A DNA stretch of 54,904 nucleotides from Treponema sp. Lineage in GTDB: Bacteria > Spirochaetota > Spirochaetia > Treponematales > Treponemataceae. The stretch's first letter is position 1, and every line of letters begins with the position of its first letter. A model generated the notes under the pieces. The model saw only the letters and a list, made by a program, of their open reading frames with translations. It did no database searches and was not told where the DNA came from. Location of the stretch: positions 1 through 54,904 of the forward strand of contig NZ_JAFRNB010000141.1 of assembly GCF_017430385.1 (NCBI RefSeq). The letters are read 5' to 3'. Positions 52,063 to 54,904 of the stretch are shown one piece after another. The position numbers were made by a program, and so were the translations under genes.

Positions 52063-54904
52063 GCATTTCGAACGATTCGTGCACCACAGTTTGCCCAGCG
52101 CATTTCTGGTGTATTTTTTACGCTTCGATCCGCTACCTTAGCAGTTCCGGCAGAGTAAGTACATCCACCGCCACGGACGATATGCTCAGTTCCTGAGCCA
52201 TTGCCTGTGGCTGGGGTTGTTGCTGTTACAGTTCCGCTCCAGTCCCAACAAATTTCAAAGACATTACCACTCATGTCATAAAGTCCGAGCGCATTAGGTG
52301 TTTTTTGTTTGATTGCCCTCGGCTTGTCCTGGTCAGCATCTCCCACAGAATACCATCCAACTTCACTTGCTGTGTTGCTTCCGCTATAGATATATCGGTT
52401 TGTGTTCGTAAGATTACCTCCGCGCGCAAGGAATTCCCATTCTGCTTCGGTCGGGAGCCGCCAGCCGTTTGCATTCGTATTGAAGCTTGCCCCATCCCAG
52501 GTAGAATCAACAGCAGACGGGCCGCAGTATTTTGAACTTGAATCCGAGACTATTCCAGTCCATTGTGCAGGGTTCGTCTTTCCACCGATTGAATAAACAG
52601 GTGTGAGACCCTCTGCCATACTTCGCAAATTACAATATACGAGCATATCATAAATATTTATTCCGTAAGCCGGATAGACAGGATTTGCAGAGCCAGTACT
52701 GTAGTTACTGTTCGGAGGCGTATTGACATCCGTTGAGCCTTTTCCGTATTTACAGTATTTCTCATATTCTTCCTGAGTCAATTCATGGTCGCTGGCCAGA
52801 AGAGCCGGTATAGTAAGATTTCTTCCGGAAATGAATATTTCAGAGCCTGTGATTGCCTCACTTCCATCAAAATTTGTTTCCGGCATAAAAATAACATCGC
52901 CTGTAAAGAAACCTGGATTACTTTCTCCACCGTCAATCCGGGCGTAATCAGCAGCGTAATTTGTACCTATGCGAAATTTGGTTCCTTTTCCACCAACGAG
53001 GTACTGATTCATGGTGAACATTTCTGTTGAATTAGTCACTGAACTTGTAACAAATTTATCTGAGACGAGAATGGTAGTAAGTCCAATACAACGAGAAAAC
53101 ATATAGCTGGCGTTTTCCAGCGCAGACGTTTCAAAACTTCTCAAATCAAGGACTTTAAGTTCCCGACATGACTCAAACAGATTGCCCATGTTTGTTACTT
53201 TTGATGTGTCAAAACTTGACAGATTAACTGTCTTAAGCATTGAGCACTCCATAAACATGTGGTACATACTGGTTATTTCTGAAGTCTCAAAACCTCTCAA
53301 ATCTGCAGAAAGAAGTTTTGTGCAGCCGTCAAACAGCCTATAACTGTTCGAGTCAGTAATGGAAAGCGTGATACCTTCCGCCACAGAGAATTTAACACTG
53401 CTTGCTGATGTTGATTTTATAGCTTCTGCAATTGTTCCTGTAGTTATAGATCTTCCCAAATCATCCGCCGTAGCACCTTTACATAGCACGACATCGATAT
53501 CACCGCTTGCACTCTTGATTGCATTTACCGCACTTTCCCGGCTGTAATAGAATGTTCCGTCAACCGATGCCATGGGTTCAGCAGGAGTTAAAATTGCCTG
53601 GCCGGATGCATTTTTTTGTACTTCATATTCTTCTGTGTCACTGTGGAAAACACTTGTGACATCCAGACTTGAGCTATAAGTCGCCAATCCGCTGGTAAGT
53701 ACTACAGGAGATGTTTTAGTTGGAGTTACGGCTGTTGTAAATCCAATTCTGCTTGTATCACTTAGAGCGTCCGCAAGTGTCAGAACTTTAGACGAAGAAA
53801 GATAGACATTGTTTGCGACCGATGTAGTTCCGCTTGCTTTTGTGTTGTCCTGGACGGTGACTTTGCCTTTGATTTTGACGGTTCCACCTTTTACAAGAAT
53901 TCCGCCGCCGTTCAGTTTTGCAGAATTTTCGATTATGTTTGCTTTGTCCCCAAGAATAAGAATTCCATCTTCTAAGTAGATGCCACCACCACCGCCAGAA
54001 CCTATAAGATCACTAGTTGACTTATTTCCTTTTATCGTTGAGTCAGTTATTGTTAGGGTTCCGCTTCCTTCTTTGGAAATTCCACCGCCACTTACACCTT
54101 TGTTTCCGTCACTACCGTCGCCACCGATTATGGATTCCTTTATTTCAACATCAGAAGAAGAAAAAGACGCTATCCTGATTCCACTTTGCTCACACCCTGT
54201 TACTGCCGAACCGACAATATCAACCTTTCCGCTTCCTTTTACAATAATTCCACCCATCCCACCTTTAGTAATACAAAGGTGGCTGATTGTCACAGGTATT
54301 TCATTTTCCAGGGCTAAAGTTGTCTGCGAACCGTTTCCGACAAGGCAGTCTGTACTAGTGTCTGTCGTGCCAAAGATTACAAGAGATTTTGCTTTTAAAG
54401 TTGAAGGAACTGTAAGAGTATCTGAGCATGCTATGGAGCCGCTTATGCAGATTGCCCAGTCCTTCTCCGTTTTGTTCTTTGAATTTATGAGGGTCAGTGC
54501 TTTTTCGACCGTGTTAAAAGGATTTGATTTCGTGCCAACGCCGGAAGTCGTTCCTGAAGAAGAAACATAAATGATATTCGTGTTTACCTGGTCTTCGCTG
54601 ACTTCAATCGGGCTGTCTGCATTTGAACTCTGCTGACCGGTTGCTACAACCACAAGCTCAGGAATCACAGTCTCTTCAATTCCGTCCCCGGAAAGCGTGA
54701 AATAAATGATGTAGTTGCCGGTCGGAAGGCTTGCGTTTGTATAAGTGACAGATTTTGAAGTTTCGGATTCATCAGGAGTAAGTTCTTTTGAATCGACTGA
54801 ACTTGAAGTGTCAGTCAAATTCACGACTTTTACCGCAACTTTTGAGACAGTTGAAGAAGATGGAAGATTAACTTTTATGCTGACAGAACCAGTTGCTGAA
54901 GAAT
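52056..54904 (-). CDS. Large multidomain surface protein: beta-helix, BspA-like repeats, SUMF1 domain (5' end outside window)
   Basis: At least 948 residues; the frame is still open at the window edge, so the N-terminus is missing. In reading order: a beta-sandwich region; a right-handed beta-helix region (~54500-53650) with Gly-rich turns (GGGISKEGSG, GGGGGIYLEDG); a DUF285/BspA-type leucine-rich stretch (~53330-53000) with repeats of the form LRGFETSEITSMYHMFMEC; and a C-terminal SUMF1/formylglycine-enzyme-like domain (~52860-52060) with WRLPTEAEWEFLARGG, MSGNVFEICWDW and HIVRGGGC. The active-site Cys pair of true formylglycine enzymes is not complete, so the last domain is probably for binding. 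A cell-surface or secreted adhesin-like role is likely. Confidence 0.82.
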   Translation of the reverse strand, partial: SSATGSVSIKVNLPSSSTVSKVAVKVVNLTDTSSSVDSKELTPDESETSKSVTYTNASLPTGNYIIYFTLSGDGIEETVIPELVVVATGQQSSNADSPIEVSEDQVNTNIIYVSSSGTTSGVGTKSNPFNTVEKALTLINSKNKTEKDWAICISGSIACSDTLTVPSTLKAKSLVIFGTTDTSTDCLVGNGSQTTLALENEIPVTISHLCITKGGMGGIIVKGSGKVDIVGSAVTGCEQSGIRIASFSSSDVEIKESIIGGDGSDGNKGVSGGGISKEGSGTLTITDSTIKGNKSTSDLIGSGGGGGIYLEDGILILGDKANIIENSAKLNGGGILVKGGTVKIKGKVTVQDNTKASGTTSVANNVYLSSSKVLTLADALSDTSRIGFTTAVTPTKTSPVVLTSGLATYSSSLDVTSVFHSDTEEYEVQKNASGQAILTPAEPMASVDGTFYYSRESAVNAIKSASGDIDVVLCKGATADDLGRSITTGTIAEAIKSTSASSVKFSVAEGITLSITDSNSYRLFDGCTKLLSADLRGFETSEITSMYHMFMECSMLKTVNLSSFDTSKVTNMGNLFESCRELKVLDLRSFETSALENASYMFSRCIGLTTILVSDKFVTSSVTNSTEMFTMNQYLVGGKGTKFRIGTNYAADYARIDGGESNPGFFTGDVIFMPETNFDGSEAITGSEIFISGRNLTIPALLASDHELTQEEYEKYCKYGKGSTDVNTPPNSNYSTGSANPVYPAYGINIYDMLVYCNLRSMAEGLTPVYSIGGKTNPAQWTGIVSDSSSKYCGPSAVDSTWDGASFNTNANGWRLPTEAEWEFLARGGNLTNTNRYIYSGSNTASEVGWYSVGDADQDKPRAIKQKTPNALGLYDMSGNVFEICWDWSGTVTATTPATGNGSGTEHIVRGGGCTYSAGTAKVADRSVKNTPEMRWANCGARIVRNAQ

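Noticed and set aside
1..54904. CRISPR arrays, tRNA or rRNA genes
   Set aside because: No regularly spaced direct repeats, cloverleaf with CCA-proximal T-loop pattern, or rRNA-like stretch was seen in any gap.

Overview
The window looks like chromosomal DNA of a spirochaete, most likely a gut or rumen Treponema. This is inferred from gene content and style: many class III adenylate cyclases and GGDEF proteins with membrane sensor halves, loose spirochaete-type lipoboxes (LFASC, FMAAC, LLISC, AFMGC), an LPP20/LpoB-type lipoprotein cluster, a BspA-like/SUMF1 surface protein and an orphan UrtA lipoprotein. No rRNA, tRNA, CRISPR array, transposase, integrase or phage gene was recognised. Genes are tightly packed and several convergent neighbours overlap at their stop codons.

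Layout. 0.1-4.3 kb: two convergent c-di-GMP genes (a GGDEF-EAL protein with a periplasmic binding domain, and a 7TM GGDEF cyclase). 4.4-6.4 kb: ettA, followed by a second copy of its last codons and hairpin repeats. 6.5-9.9 kb: a small membrane protein, malic enzyme, arginase and an exported protein. 10-14.3 kb (minus): a B12-binding radical SAM protein and a Gfo/Idh/MocA oxidoreductase, both carrying odd in-frame segments, then a lone ABC ATPase. 14.4-18 kb: Mrp, a MITE-like repeat, Dus, a LolA-like protein, a free CBM48 protein and a second hairpin-repeat locus. 18-25 kb: FtsK with a very long acidic linker, an FMN-dependent oxidoreductase, SppA, a DUF975 protein and an aldose epimerase. 25-30 kb: metK with a structured leader, a second inverted MITE-like copy, nth, mscS and a MATE exporter. 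29.9-33.8 kb: four consecutive lipoprotein genes whose mature proteins all begin Cys-Gly-Ser-Thr. 33.9-38.7 kb: NAD(P)HX repair enzyme, RluA-type synthase and a membrane adenylate cyclase. 38.8-42.3 kb: thioesterase-LolA-MMPL export module. 42.3-48.5 kb: a lipoprotein and an NlpC/P60 protein, divergent from a beta-propeller adenylate cyclase followed directly by urtA. 48.5-51.2 kb: pyrF and a fused pyrK-pyrD. 51.3-54.9 kb: an RHH/PIN toxin-antitoxin pair and a large surface protein cut by the window edge.

Three signals are not explained by ordinary annotation. (1) Two intergenic loci hold six hairpins whose stems differ but whose six-base loops all read ANGGAN closed by C-G, the geometry of CsrA/RsmE binding sites. 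(2) About a dozen genes at operon heads have a -10 hexamer only 6-8 bases upstream of the start codon and no Shine-Dalgarno sequence, which implies leaderless mRNAs; genes inside operons have Shine-Dalgarno sites. (3) A second hairpin family with a GACT loop lies between genes and also, in frame, inside the radical SAM gene.

All calls come from reading the sequence and remembered family motifs; no database search or folding program was run.
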